NCBI GenBank assembly: GCA_900455085.1
Contig: UGTZ01000001.1
Span: 2,324,501-2,388,500 of the forward strand
From: Providencia rettgeri
GTDB lineage: Bacteria > Pseudomonadota > Gammaproteobacteria > Enterobacterales > Enterobacteriaceae
Direction: 5' to 3'
Length of the DNA: 64,000 nt
A program made the position numbers and the translations under genes. Positions 1 to 9,079 of the stretch are shown one piece after another. Below the pieces are notes generated by a model. The model was not told the origin of the DNA and searched no databases. It saw nothing but the letters and a program-made list of their open reading frames with translations. Within the stretch, counting starts at the first letter, position 1. Each line of letters opens with the position of its first letter.

Positions 1-1
1 T

Positions 2-388
2 AACCCAAAAGAAGATTTAGAAGGATATTTGTCAGGACAACTCGCATTTTATCGTCGGATCAGCTCAACATTCGGCCCATTTGATGAAAATTATTACCGT
101 GAATATATACTGCAATCGCTCGCACGCAACCATTCACCAGAAGGCACTAAACGCCAAATTGTGGCTGTTGCCGTCACCGGAGATTTGCGTTCTTATATAC
201 AGCACATTAATGTACCTACATTAGTTATTCATGGCTCTATCGACCCGCTCTTCCCATTAGCCGCAGGACAAGATATTGCTAACAATATTCCTAATGCAAA
301 ATTGGAAGTTATTGAAGGTATGGGGCATGAAACACCACCCATGATTAATCCACAAATCGCTAACCTGATAATTAATCATTTAAATTAA
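2..388 (+). CDS. alpha/beta hydrolase, C-terminal part (gene starts before the window)
   Basis: The frame is open to the left edge, so only the C-terminal ~128 residues are visible. They show the end of an alpha/beta hydrolase fold: a strand ending in the catalytic-acid loop (VIHGSIDPLFPLAAGQ, with D as the likely acid) and the catalytic histidine in EGMGHETPP, as in epoxide-hydrolase-like and lipase-like members. The nucleophile elbow is outside the window, so substrate and activity cannot be inferred. A hairpin lies just downstream, and the next gene is convergent. The fold is fairly certain; the precise function is unknown. Confidence 0.75.
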   Translation, partial: NPKEDLEGYLSGQLAFYRRISSTFGPFDENYYREYILQSLARNHSPEGTKRQIVAVAVTGDLRSYIQHINVPTLVIHGSIDPLFPLAAGQDIANNIPNAKLEVIEGMGHETPPMINPQIANLIINHLN

Positions 389-399
389 TAAATTCGCGT

Positions 400-426
400 A
401 CTAAGGCTCTGAAAATGGGCCTTAGT
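400..426. terminator. hairpin between convergent genes
   Basis: An 8-bp stem (ACTAAGGC / GCCTTAGT) with an 11-nt loop sits between the convergent hydrolase and ferredoxin genes. There is no strong T-run on either side, so it is only a likely bidirectional terminator. Confidence 0.45.
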
Positions 427-431
427 TACCA

Positions 432-1316
432 TTATAACCACCCTTGTTTCTTATGCTGCGCACAAATTGGGCAAATATGAGTGTCTTTTTCCCAAGAAGA
501 AAATGGTAAGTGGCAAGTATGGCACTGCGCATCATAATAATGGAAAATTTTTGGCACGTTATTTTTGGCTGTATATGTTTGTACATGAATGGATTTAGGG
601 AAACAAACGACTTGGCAGCTCATGCAACCTGTACAGCGTTTTTCATCAATCAAAAATTGGTTATTCTCAATTTCAATCGCATGCTCATCACACATTTTGG
701 CACAAGCACCGCACAGAATGCATTTTTCCGTATCTAACTCAACCTTAAACCAACTATCTTCAGGGTAAAGTTGTTTTCTCGCATTTAACCCAGTTTTCAC
801 CTGTCCCTTATCCAAAGGCTTCGAATCCAATTTTTGACGAAATAGCATCATCCGACGGCCACTATCGACTTGTTCCGGCTGAACAATTCGCAATTGCCAA
901 ACAGGTTCTTGTAACGTTTTGAGTTTTAAATTTAATGCTGCAATCGTTGGCAACCACTTATCAACCCATGGTTCAGCAATTTGCATCCCACGAATACCAT
1001 ATTGCCGGTGCCAAACAATCAGTTCGTCCGCATTCGCAATGGGTTCGTCATGGTTTACTATCAAAAGCTCCCCTTGATAACTACGTTCATGGGGTTTGAT
1101 ATTTTCAATAGCATCGACAGGACAAGCAAATAAACAATTACCACATTGAAAACACAATTCATTATTAATTTCTGCATTCATATGGCTAAACGATACCGCA
1201 CCCACTGGACAACTCGTGGCACAATTATCACAGATGCTATTTTTCAGGCGTTTTCTTACGCACTGACCGTTAATTATGGGTTCAGGAGGCAGCTCTAAAC
1301 TAATAAAACGTCTCAT
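432..1316 (-). CDS. multi-cluster 4Fe-4S ferredoxin-type protein with C-terminal zinc-ribbon-like tail
   Basis: This 294-residue soluble protein has four cysteine clusters of the ferredoxin type: CDNCATSC-P near residue 29, CFQCGNCLFAC-P near 55, CILCGACAKMC near 200 and CTGCMSCQVVC-FP near 229. They form an N-terminal and a C-terminal 2[4Fe-4S] module separated by about 130 residues without cysteine. The last 40 residues hold a CHTC...CPIC pair that looks like a zinc ribbon or rubredoxin knuckle. This suggests an electron-transfer protein, but no oxidoreductase, hydrogenase or formate dehydrogenase genes are adjacent to name the partner. The ATG at 1316 starts directly before the first conserved region. 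Confidence 0.7.
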   Translation of the reverse strand: MRRFISLELPPEPIINGQCVRKRLKNSICDNCATSCPVGAVSFSHMNAEINNELCFQCGNCLFACPVDAIENIKPHERSYQGELLIVNHDEPIANADELIVWHRQYGIRGMQIAEPWVDKWLPTIAALNLKLKTLQEPVWQLRIVQPEQVDSGRRMMLFRQKLDSKPLDKGQVKTGLNARKQLYPEDSWFKVELDTEKCILCGACAKMCDEHAIEIENNQFLIDEKRCTGCMSCQVVCFPKSIHVQTYTAKNNVPKIFHYYDAQCHTCHLPFSSWEKDTHICPICAQHKKQGWL

Positions 1317-1457
1317 TGCTCTACACTCTCCCGTTACAACAAAAATAACTTATTTAAAAATTGTTATATTTAATAGTTAAATTCTAGCATTAATTTTCAC
1401 ACTATTTTAGTACAACACTCTGTAGATAAAGATGATTTGGGCTAAATAATTACTTAA

Positions 1458-1496
1458 AAACCACAAAAATCTCTGTATTTTGGAGCCTTGTGGTTT
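1458..1496 (-). terminator. probable terminator of the toxin gene
   Basis: Read on the minus strand, a 9-bp perfect stem (AAACCACAA / TTGTGGTTT) with a long 21-nt loop lies 12 bases after the toxin stop codon and is followed by TTAAG. The long loop lowers confidence. Confidence 0.4.
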
Positions 1497-1507
1497 ACGC
1501 CTCCTTT

Positions 1508-4500
1508 CTAACTCGCTTTTTTCATATAATTATCAACAAGGTTGGTGGGCTCCCAATTCTTCTGTAAATATTCAATATCCTGAATACCAATACAGTTTTC
1601 TTCGTCTTGTAGGCGTAGTATCGCTAACGTCTCCACTAAATGATTCAATTTTTGTTGGGTGGAATGCTCATTTTGCCCCTCTAAAGACTGCACATGAACT
1701 ACAGTGGGAGCTATCGTATTCGGATACTGAAATATTTTCACACTACGTCCCTGATCTGAAGTATAAGTATATCGAGTTGCATTACTTCGGTGGTCAGGTT
1801 CCTCTCGAATAACGTCCTTATTAAAATTAATGAGGTAAATCGTGTTTTCACCGCCAAGGCTATACAACGAATTCCAGCCTACAATTTCGCCATTGATAAT
1901 AAAACTATTTTTTCCGCTAGCATCTGTTAACAACCCATTTGAACCATTAGAAATGAAGACATCATTCCCTTCACCACCATATAAATTGGTATCACTTGTT
2001 GATGCATAAAGAACATTATTTCCGTAAATACCATCTGGAATTGAAATGGCTCCAGTTACCGCTTGCGCTTTAAATACCCGCCCGACCCCACTTCTATCCC
2101 AAACTTTTTGTTCTGGTCCTTTTGTTCGAATAAACAAGCGCCTAAATGGCATATTTTCACTAATATGTATATTTTTTGTATTTGTATCAATAATTGATGA
2201 AAAGTTTAACTCGTTAGAAAAATTTTTAAACTCATCCATAGGGTGCCAAATCTGTTCTGGCGTTAATTCTTTTTTATATTGATGCTGTTCAGCAAGGTAG
2301 CGAACTAAATATGCCATTCCATCATTATGAATCTGAGCGGGCATATGGGAAGGTAACCGCTGATGATGACAGACTTGATTATTGCTATTTTCATTATTTT
2401 GGGGCATTTTTACTTTGACTGTGCGCAAATTAGATTGCGATGTATAAAGATGATAAGTCTCTTCCCGTTCGTCTATGACCTCATACTGTGTTTTAAAATT
2501 AAATAAATGAATATTATTAAATCCCACTTGATCTAATATTTCTGTATTACCGCCCCCTTTACTTCCATCAATTAAATAGTGGTCATCTCCTCCCTGTCCA
2601 TCAAGTTTGTCATTACCCAAGTCAGATAGAATTAAATCACTATTTTCACCACCATATACATAATCATCACCGTTACCTCCATACAAAACATTCCCTCCTC
2701 CATTTGAAATAATAATATCATTACCCTCCCCTGAATTTATGATATTCCCTATCATGCTGTTATCATCAATTAGGTCATCACCATTGTTTGTATCTAAAAT
2801 AGGATAACGAAAATTATATCCCTTAGGGATTTTTATGTAATCATTATTTACTGTTGGTAATTCCAAATATTCAATTGGTTCAATGTTATAAGAATCCTGC
2901 CCCATTTTTATCCTAAATAAATTTCCATGACCGTCTTTAATATAAATTTCTTTACTTATTTGGTATGATAAATTAACGAAGCTAATTTCAATTTTTTCAT
3001 TACTGAATTTATCATATAAAAATATTGATTTTCTCAATGCCTTGATATCAAACCCATTCTCATAAGGTAATAAAATGGTCATATCAAACTCATTTTCCAT
3101 TCCTGGTTTAATATTTGAAAAGTCAAAAATTATTTTACCTTGAAAAATCTGATCTGGGTTAACTTGATAAACATCTCTTCCTTTAGTAACTATAATATGA
3201 CTGTTTCTACTGACCATTAAAAGGTGGCCATCATTATTCTCTCCTTTATATTCTAACTTACTCGCTAACCCATGAAATTTAAAATCCCCCCATAAAGGTT
3301 GATCATATATTTCATTATCAACTGAAATTGTTTTTTCACTCTCATCAATACTCATTGTAGAGCTAGCGCCACCCTGATAAGTAATATTGAAAATATTTTC
3401 ACTTATAATGTGTGAAGTACTTGAATCCAAATTATTTAGCTTAGTATTTAATACAAATTCGTCCCTTGTATATAATTGATATCTGTGAAATATTCCCCTA
3501 CCGTTACTATCGATTCTATACGTGTTTTTTAAAGTAACATTCAGTGTTAAAATTTTCGTTTCTGGCTCTTCCGATTTCATTTCAATAGTTAATATGAGAT
3601 CATTACCTGAAATACTGGCACTCTTTATTTCGCTTAACATATACCCTAAATTTACTCGACTTTGACCTTGTGTTTTTTCAATAATTACAGCTGATAATTC
3701 TAATAAATCATCATTTAATTCATCTTGATTATTGCGCCAATCAACACGACGTATAAAATAGTTATCATCGCCTTCTCCACCATTGACTATCCCTGATTCA
3801 AATATTAAATGGTCATCCCCCTCCATACCTTGAATAAATGCAATCATTGCCCCTGCATCTAATGTGTTGGATTCTTTATTACCTAATAATTCTGCTGTCG
3901 TAAAGCTATCTCCAATTAGCATCACATCATTAACATTGCGCAAATGAATCTTCTTAACTTTATGATTAATGAAAGCCACCTCTGATGTTCCCTTGTTCAA
4001 ATCGATATCTATTTTACTGTTGGATGGAATATCTTTAATGATTATAGTATTATTCCCTCCATTACCATCAAAATAAATTTCGTTAATTTCTTCAATGTTA
4101 TTATCAAATAATAATGATAAATTTGTAATATCATCTTTTTCGCCACCTACTAGAAATTTACTCCCTGCATTGATGTTAAATAAATTTTTTGAATTTTTTT
4201 TCCCAACGATAACATCTATTCCATTCCCTGGGTTAAAACTAATGTTTTTTTGTTTGGCTTCATTTTCATATCGGTAACCAATATTTTGCATACCTTCATA
4301 AATAATCCTATAATTTTCACTTAATAATTCCCTTGCAATATCAATAGGCTGATTTAAAAACTCCTCTCCTAGTCTATTCACTCTAATATCATTATTTACA
4401 TCAGGATGGATCGTATTGGTATAATTATTTCTAGCCTGAAATAGCCGTAGCTCTGATGCTGATAAGGAACTTAGTTGTGTAGCAACTGACTGTTTTTTCT

Positions 4501-7500
4501 TTATGTTATAAGAAGTAATTAGCTCGTTTTTATGTAAAAATTGTTTTAGTAATAAACTATCATATTCAGAATTAAGCACAAGAATGTCATTGGCAACCTC
4601 CTCGCCAATATTCTTATACGCGATAGGAGGCGTTTTATTCACCAGTCTAAAACGATAATTAAAATTCAGTTCATTGACTCTCTGTGTTTGAAAGCTTTTT
4701 ATCCAACGATTATCTTGAGAATCATAATGATAATTTTCCCGAATAAAATTAATTTGTTCGATGGTATAGTAAGGCCCTATTTCATCACTATCAATATGAC
4801 TAAGAGGTCCACGGCTATCCACATCCACAAACTCTACACTACTAATTATTTTTGAGTTATTTCTATAATAAATATAATGTTTGATATGTTCAACAAGGAT
4901 CGGTTTACCAACCAATTGCAAGTGTTCATCGAAACCCTGATATAAAAATGACGACTTGAACATATCTAAATCTTGTTGCCAATTTATATTTTTGAAGTGT
5001 GTTAAATGCTGTTTATAACTAAATCGATTTAATATGTTGTCTGAAGGAGGAAAACCAAGTGCAGCACGAATACCTTCTCTGGCTTTTTCATCCCAGCATA
5101 GAGATTCACCGAGCTCATCTTCAATTTTTTCTACTGCGCGAATACCTGTATATACCATCCCTCCAATTAATAAGGAACCCGCAACAATTAAACCAACGAC
5201 AGGTATTACCGATGAGCCAATAATTATACCAATTATAGTTACACCACCCACAATAATGTTAGCAATTGACAAAGAACCATTTACAATTAAGTCTTGGCGC
5301 TCTTTATCATTTGTAACCCTATCTAGTTGTTCAAATGCTTCACAAGCTTGATAAATATCTAATCCCATTCCAATTAAATTAAATATAATTGTAATACGAG
5401 CTGTAATTTTTGATGATACATTAAATGACCCGTATTGCTTGTAAGCCAGCTTAAGTAAAATGGGCTGCAAGACCATGTCACCATAATTAAAAAATGCATT
5501 TGCACAGGCCAAATCAAGGTTTTTCTGTATCTCCCTTTTTTCTTGCTCTGATAGAGCAGGATTATCTAATTCATCAATCAACTGGTAAACAGAGTTGATC
5601 GTTAAAAATATCCCTGTCGAACCGATTCCTTGTCCGAAATAATTAGCTATTTTGGCATAGACTGGTAATTTCATGCCGATGCGCCGTAAATCCCCCACTG
5701 CTTTATTTACACCTGCTTGATTATCAAGTTGTGATCCCTGAATAATTTGCAATTGTTCATGTAGTACTGCCCGTGGTTGGATCTCTGAGTTAACATCAAT
5801 GCGTCGTGTTATTTGGTCATTTTGCAAACTCTTATTAAGCATTTTAATGAGATTAGTATCTTTTAGATCCTCAGTTAAAAAGGTTAGTTGGAACGCTAAT
5901 TTATCAGGGTTAAATTTAACATCTCCCTCCCAGTTAGGTACCTGAATATGCTTAAAATCTAGTGGCTCACCATTTATTGTTGTCCCAATATCTCTAAGTT
6001 TATTTAATGATGTTACCTGCTCGCCAAAAGTAACTTCCGTATCATCAATCACTGATATTGCTGATGACTTAAAAAAAATATCTAGCTCACTCATTATGCT
6101 TTGCCGCATCCTGAGGTATGCTTCACTCTCTGTATTTATGATTTGCACTTCACCAAACAAGGCTTCGCCTACTTTGTGCTTAAATCCCGCAATATTTCCT
6201 CTGGTTGATACTGAGCCATCCTCTTGCGTTATTTCTTGGTTAATATAATCATTAAAAACATTAGATAAGTGTTTCTTTGCCTGATTAAATTCTGAATGGC
6301 CAATAACAAGTTCGACACCTGTCGTATCAGATAAAGTCAAAAAATACTTATCATTACGTGAATAGCTTGTAATTGTATATATTTCCTTATCACTTTGAAA
6401 AGTGATAATCTGATTATTTTCCATATTATCAAATAATAATATGTGAGATTGCTCGTTAATTTCATTAGAAACAGCTCCTAATAAATCAAGATTCGATTGA
6501 TATATTTCATCAAATCTATTGAGCACTTCTTGCTCTTTATTGGTAATATTACTTAATTCTTTTTTCCGTGTTAGCTTGGTTAAAACCTCAAATTTTTCCT
6601 TAATTTGCAAACTTTGTTCGTCAGTTAAATTGCTATGCTGTAAAAAGCGTAAAAAGCAGATATTCTCAAATGAATGTATTTCAACTGGCAATTTATTTAC
6701 TGTAGCATTGAACCCCACTTTATATGATAACTGAGATAATGCTGCATAATTCGATTTTCGTTTTTCATGCAAATCTAAAGTTAATCTAAATTCTTTTTTT
6801 AATGATTTTTCGTTTCCAAATGGAGTTTCAATATCTATATAGAGGATTAAAAAATCATCAATATATTGATTATATTCTCTTAATTTCATTGGATCTTGGA
6901 CTAGTTTTAAAACTTCTGCATGATTAAAGCCTTGCCCACTAGGGAATAGCTCACTCAAACGGTTTATAGACTGCTTACTTAAGTAGTTTATTTTTTCAGG
7001 TTGGAGGCTCAAAAACTCCAAAATATTTTTTACTTCAATAGCTTGCTGTTTAATCCTAGTGGTGTCATCATCAATAAATATTGAATTCCACATATGAGAG
7101 AAATCATTTTCATTCTCAGCGTCACAAATTTTATTAATTTTTTTACTGATAATGGGGTCATATGCTGCAATATTTAATTTGTTCTTATCGACACTTCCAT
7201 CTTGGAATGTAAAATACCCTTTTAAATAAAGGTGTTTATTAATATCAATATGCTCTGCTAGTAAATTACCTATACTAATATCTTCAAGTAATGCTTTTAT
7301 TTTATGTCTTGGTTCAAAATTATTTTCTAAAAAAATTTTAGTATATACCCCATTTTTTTTTAGCTTACTCGTTAACTCCTCGCCAAAAATCACCTTTTCT
7401 TCTTTTGTCAAAAGTGCCTTTTTATCGGTCAAATATAGAATAATATTTTCTGGCATTTTAAAACCATATCTTGTTTTTAACACATTTAATGAGTTTGCAT

Positions 7501-8266
7501 AGTTTTGAATAAAACCAGGTTCAGAATGAATATTATCTATTAATATCCACTGTTGTTTAGTTACTTTTAGTAAATGCTCTATGTCGCCATACTCTGAGAA
7601 AAATTCCATTGTATTCGGGTTTAATTGAAACAATAATGTGCTATTAGGGAGCTCATTAACGAGATCTTCAGTATATTTTTTGCCTACAACGCCTCTTCCT
7701 GAGCGAATAATAATTTTGACAGTATCGTTGATTTTTTGCGGATTAGCATTCACATTGATTTTATTAATCATTAACCATAATGGTGTTTCTAATATTCCAA
7801 TATTTTCATATTCACGAATTAGTTCACTTCTAAAATCACTATTAAATTGAGTATCTTTCGCATTTAACTTTTGTTTAAAAATAGCGTATGCATCATGATT
7901 AAAAGCCAATTTTTTAATCAAATCAATATCGATTTTATACTCATTATTTGGATCCCTAAAAATATCCATAGCAGTAGAATGCTCATCTTTGATTAATTGC
8001 CAAATTTCTAACTCACCACTTCTTAGCTCATCGATAAAATATAAACTGGCATGCTTTCCATTAATATAGCTCTGTTGGTTAGTTTGGTTAATATTAATTT
8101 CCAACCGCCAATTTTTAGTAGACTGTTTTTCCCCTGCTAAATTATATGGCCAAGTTATTTTTTTACTGTCACTCGTGATACCGATAGGTCGATTATAACC
8201 TACTACTGGAAGGTATATTCCATACTTAGCTAATTCGACACTTGCCCTAAAAAACAAAGTTTTCAT
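1508..8266 (-). CDS. large RTX/Tcd-like toxin, main part (separated from its N-terminal protease domain by a frameshift)
   Basis: This 2252-residue frame begins inside a CPD: its first ~40 residues (FFRASVELAKYGIYLPVVGY) match the end of the C80 fold whose catalytic part lies in the upstream frame. Residues ~183-315 look like a second CPD-type fold without catalytic residues. Around residues 760-1100 is a region resembling the Tcd pore-forming domain, with hydrophobic stretches near 950-970 and 1000-1040 followed by GIRAVEKIEDELGESLCW. The C-terminal third is beta-rich with RTX nonapeptides at ~1479-1509, 1839-1902 and 2094-2107, which bind calcium and usually go with type I secretion. No glycosyltransferase domain, acyltransferase gene or type I secretion genes are adjacent. 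The gene is AT-rich. Dropping one base at the A6 run 8249-8254 joins it to the upstream frame, giving about 2439 residues. Confidence 0.75.
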   Translation of the reverse strand: MKTLFFRASVELAKYGIYLPVVGYNRPIGITSDSKKITWPYNLAGEKQSTKNWRLEININQTNQQSYINGKHASLYFIDELRSGELEIWQLIKDEHSTAMDIFRDPNNEYKIDIDLIKKLAFNHDAYAIFKQKLNAKDTQFNSDFRSELIREYENIGILETPLWLMINKINVNANPQKINDTVKIIIRSGRGVVGKKYTEDLVNELPNSTLLFQLNPNTMEFFSEYGDIEHLLKVTKQQWILIDNIHSEPGFIQNYANSLNVLKTRYGFKMPENIILYLTDKKALLTKEEKVIFGEELTSKLKKNGVYTKIFLENNFEPRHKIKALLEDISIGNLLAEHIDINKHLYLKGYFTFQDGSVDKNKLNIAAYDPIISKKINKICDAENENDFSHMWNSIFIDDDTTRIKQQAIEVKNILEFLSLQPEKINYLSKQSINRLSELFPSGQGFNHAEVLKLVQDPMKLREYNQYIDDFLILYIDIETPFGNEKSLKKEFRLTLDLHEKRKSNYAALSQLSYKVGFNATVNKLPVEIHSFENICFLRFLQHSNLTDEQSLQIKEKFEVLTKLTRKKELSNITNKEQEVLNRFDEIYQSNLDLLGAVSNEINEQSHILLFDNMENNQIITFQSDKEIYTITSYSRNDKYFLTLSDTTGVELVIGHSEFNQAKKHLSNVFNDYINQEITQEDGSVSTRGNIAGFKHKVGEALFGEVQIINTESEAYLRMRQSIMSELDIFFKSSAISVIDDTEVTFGEQVTSLNKLRDIGTTINGEPLDFKHIQVPNWEGDVKFNPDKLAFQLTFLTEDLKDTNLIKMLNKSLQNDQITRRIDVNSEIQPRAVLHEQLQIIQGSQLDNQAGVNKAVGDLRRIGMKLPVYAKIANYFGQGIGSTGIFLTINSVYQLIDELDNPALSEQEKREIQKNLDLACANAFFNYGDMVLQPILLKLAYKQYGSFNVSSKITARITIIFNLIGMGLDIYQACEAFEQLDRVTNDKERQDLIVNGSLSIANIIVGGVTIIGIIIGSSVIPVVGLIVAGSLLIGGMVYTGIRAVEKIEDELGESLCWDEKAREGIRAALGFPPSDNILNRFSYKQHLTHFKNINWQQDLDMFKSSFLYQGFDEHLQLVGKPILVEHIKHYIYYRNNSKIISSVEFVDVDSRGPLSHIDSDEIGPYYTIEQINFIRENYHYDSQDNRWIKSFQTQRVNELNFNYRFRLVNKTPPIAYKNIGEEVANDILVLNSEYDSLLLKQFLHKNELITSYNIKKKQSVATQLSSLSASELRLFQARNNYTNTIHPDVNNDIRVNRLGEEFLNQPIDIARELLSENYRIIYEGMQNIGYRYENEAKQKNISFNPGNGIDVIVGKKNSKNLFNINAGSKFLVGGEKDDITNLSLLFDNNIEEINEIYFDGNGGNNTIIIKDIPSNSKIDIDLNKGTSEVAFINHKVKKIHLRNVNDVMLIGDSFTTAELLGNKESNTLDAGAMIAFIQGMEGDDHLIFESGIVNGGEGDDNYFIRRVDWRNNQDELNDDLLELSAVIIEKTQGQSRVNLGYMLSEIKSASISGNDLILTIEMKSEEPETKILTLNVTLKNTYRIDSNGRGIFHRYQLYTRDEFVLNTKLNNLDSSTSHIISENIFNITYQGGASSTMSIDESEKTISVDNEIYDQPLWGDFKFHGLASKLEYKGENNDGHLLMVSRNSHIIVTKGRDVYQVNPDQIFQGKIIFDFSNIKPGMENEFDMTILLPYENGFDIKALRKSIFLYDKFSNEKIEISFVNLSYQISKEIYIKDGHGNLFRIKMGQDSYNIEPIEYLELPTVNNDYIKIPKGYNFRYPILDTNNGDDLIDDNSMIGNIINSGEGNDIIISNGGGNVLYGGNGDDYVYGGENSDLILSDLGNDKLDGQGGDDHYLIDGSKGGGNTEILDQVGFNNIHLFNFKTQYEVIDEREETYHLYTSQSNLRTVKVKMPQNNENSNNQVCHHQRLPSHMPAQIHNDGMAYLVRYLAEQHQYKKELTPEQIWHPMDEFKNFSNELNFSSIIDTNTKNIHISENMPFRRLFIRTKGPEQKVWDRSGVGRVFKAQAVTGAISIPDGIYGNNVLYASTSDTNLYGGEGNDVFISNGSNGLLTDASGKNSFIINGEIVGWNSLYSLGGENTIYLINFNKDVIREEPDHRSNATRYTYTSDQGRSVKIFQYPNTIAPTVVHVQSLEGQNEHSTQQKLNHLVETLAILRLQDEENCIGIQDIEYLQKNWEPTNLVDNYMKKAS
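2560..2752 (-). repeat. RTX nonapeptide repeat block in the toxin
   Basis: The translated block holds consecutive glycine/aspartate nonapeptides of the GGxGxDxUx type (GEGNDIIIS, GGNGDDYVY, GGENSDLIL, GQGGDDHYL). Such repeats fold into calcium-binding beta-rolls in secreted RTX proteins. Single outlying copies occur near 3740-3830 and 1945-1985. Confidence 0.85.
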
Positions 8267-8828
8267 TTACCCCCCCGCGTCCTAATTGGCAGCCTGCCAA
8301 AACAATCTTATTAGGTGGATATGCCTTCAGTACATCATTTTTAAGATACTTCAAACCTGTAATAAGTTGGTAAGCTTGGTACCCTTCAAAGTGGCTTTGC
8401 TGGTTACGTCCAGTATATTGACCATGGCCAATAACCACCCAACGTATTTTCCCGTTAACTTGAGTTTGTAAATCACCATGTAGTACTTTCCACTGTTCAT
8501 TTTTAATATCAAACTGTATAACAAGTGAATTACTAGGAAATTTTGCTAATAATCTCCCTGTTGATTTAGCTGCTGAGTCATCACCTCCTATTTGGATTAA
8601 AACATGATAATTATATGTCGAGTCACTTGTAGGCCGACTCATTAAATGATGAAAAATTGTAAGCCTTGTGAATTCATCTATAGGATTAAACCAGTTAGAT
8701 ATATTTTTAAGTTCGGAGGACTGCTCCCCTACTAATGGCCTGCCATCTATGTGTTCTGTTAAAAATATAAAATCATCATTTTTATTAATTATTTCATCAT
8801 TAGTTTTCTTATCATTTATATTTATCAT
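8247..8828 (-). CDS. N-terminal C80 cysteine protease domain of the toxin (frameshifted)
   Basis: This 193-residue frame carries the catalytic half of a CPD, the inositol-hexakisphosphate-triggered autoprocessing domain of MARTX and Tcd toxins. Visible signatures are the core strands (YHVLIQIGGDD, NSLVIQFD), the catalytic histidine in RWVVIGHG (His135) and the catalytic cysteine in KIVLAGCQLG (Cys180). Thirteen residues later it stops, 20 bases into the start of the large frame. The rest of the fold is in the +1 frame, so the two pieces are one gene. A G7 run (C7 on the plus strand, 8270-8276) and a T6 run (8249-8254) lie at the junction. Only loss of one base after the G7 run restores continuity, because 6 or 8 Gs both give an immediate stop. 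The start ATG has a weak AAGGA about 12 bases upstream. Confidence 0.75.
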   Translation of the reverse strand: MININDKKTNDEIINKNDDFIFLTEHIDGRPLVGEQSSELKNISNWFNPIDEFTRLTIFHHLMSRPTSDSTYNYHVLIQIGGDDSAAKSTGRLLAKFPSNSLVIQFDIKNEQWKVLHGDLQTQVNGKIRWVVIGHGQYTGRNQQSHFEGYQAYQLITGLKYLKNDVLKAYPPNKIVLAGCQLGRGGVNENFVF

Positions 8829-9079
8829 CTAAATTTTCATTCCTTGTCAAATTAAAACCCATCTTCAACTTAACAAGATTGCCACATCAGTAAAATATAT
8901 AAAAAAACAATTAAGATTAACTACAACTAACAACGCTCAAGATAATTTCTCTATTAAAATATAAGCCATCAAATCGATATGATACACAATCATTTTAATG
9001 ATTATATTATGTTTACTTGTAATTATATTATATGCATGTAATTATTTGGATTCATTTCTACTTTCTGCGAAGGCCATAT

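Noticed and set aside
1480..7850. Several plus-strand open frames of 60-110 codons inside the toxin gene
   Set aside because: They lack ribosome-binding sites and protein-like composition and lie opposite a continuous, family-matching minus-strand gene.
8270..8276. G7 run as a phase-variation switch fusing the two toxin frames
   Set aside because: With 6 Gs the frame meets TAA at once and with 8 Gs it meets TGA after one codon; no length of this run alone fuses the frames. The T6 run nearby is the only simple fix.
9032..9079. TTG start for yqhD adding 16 residues
   Set aside because: The extension has no family match and no ribosome-binding site, while the ATG at 9080 has both.
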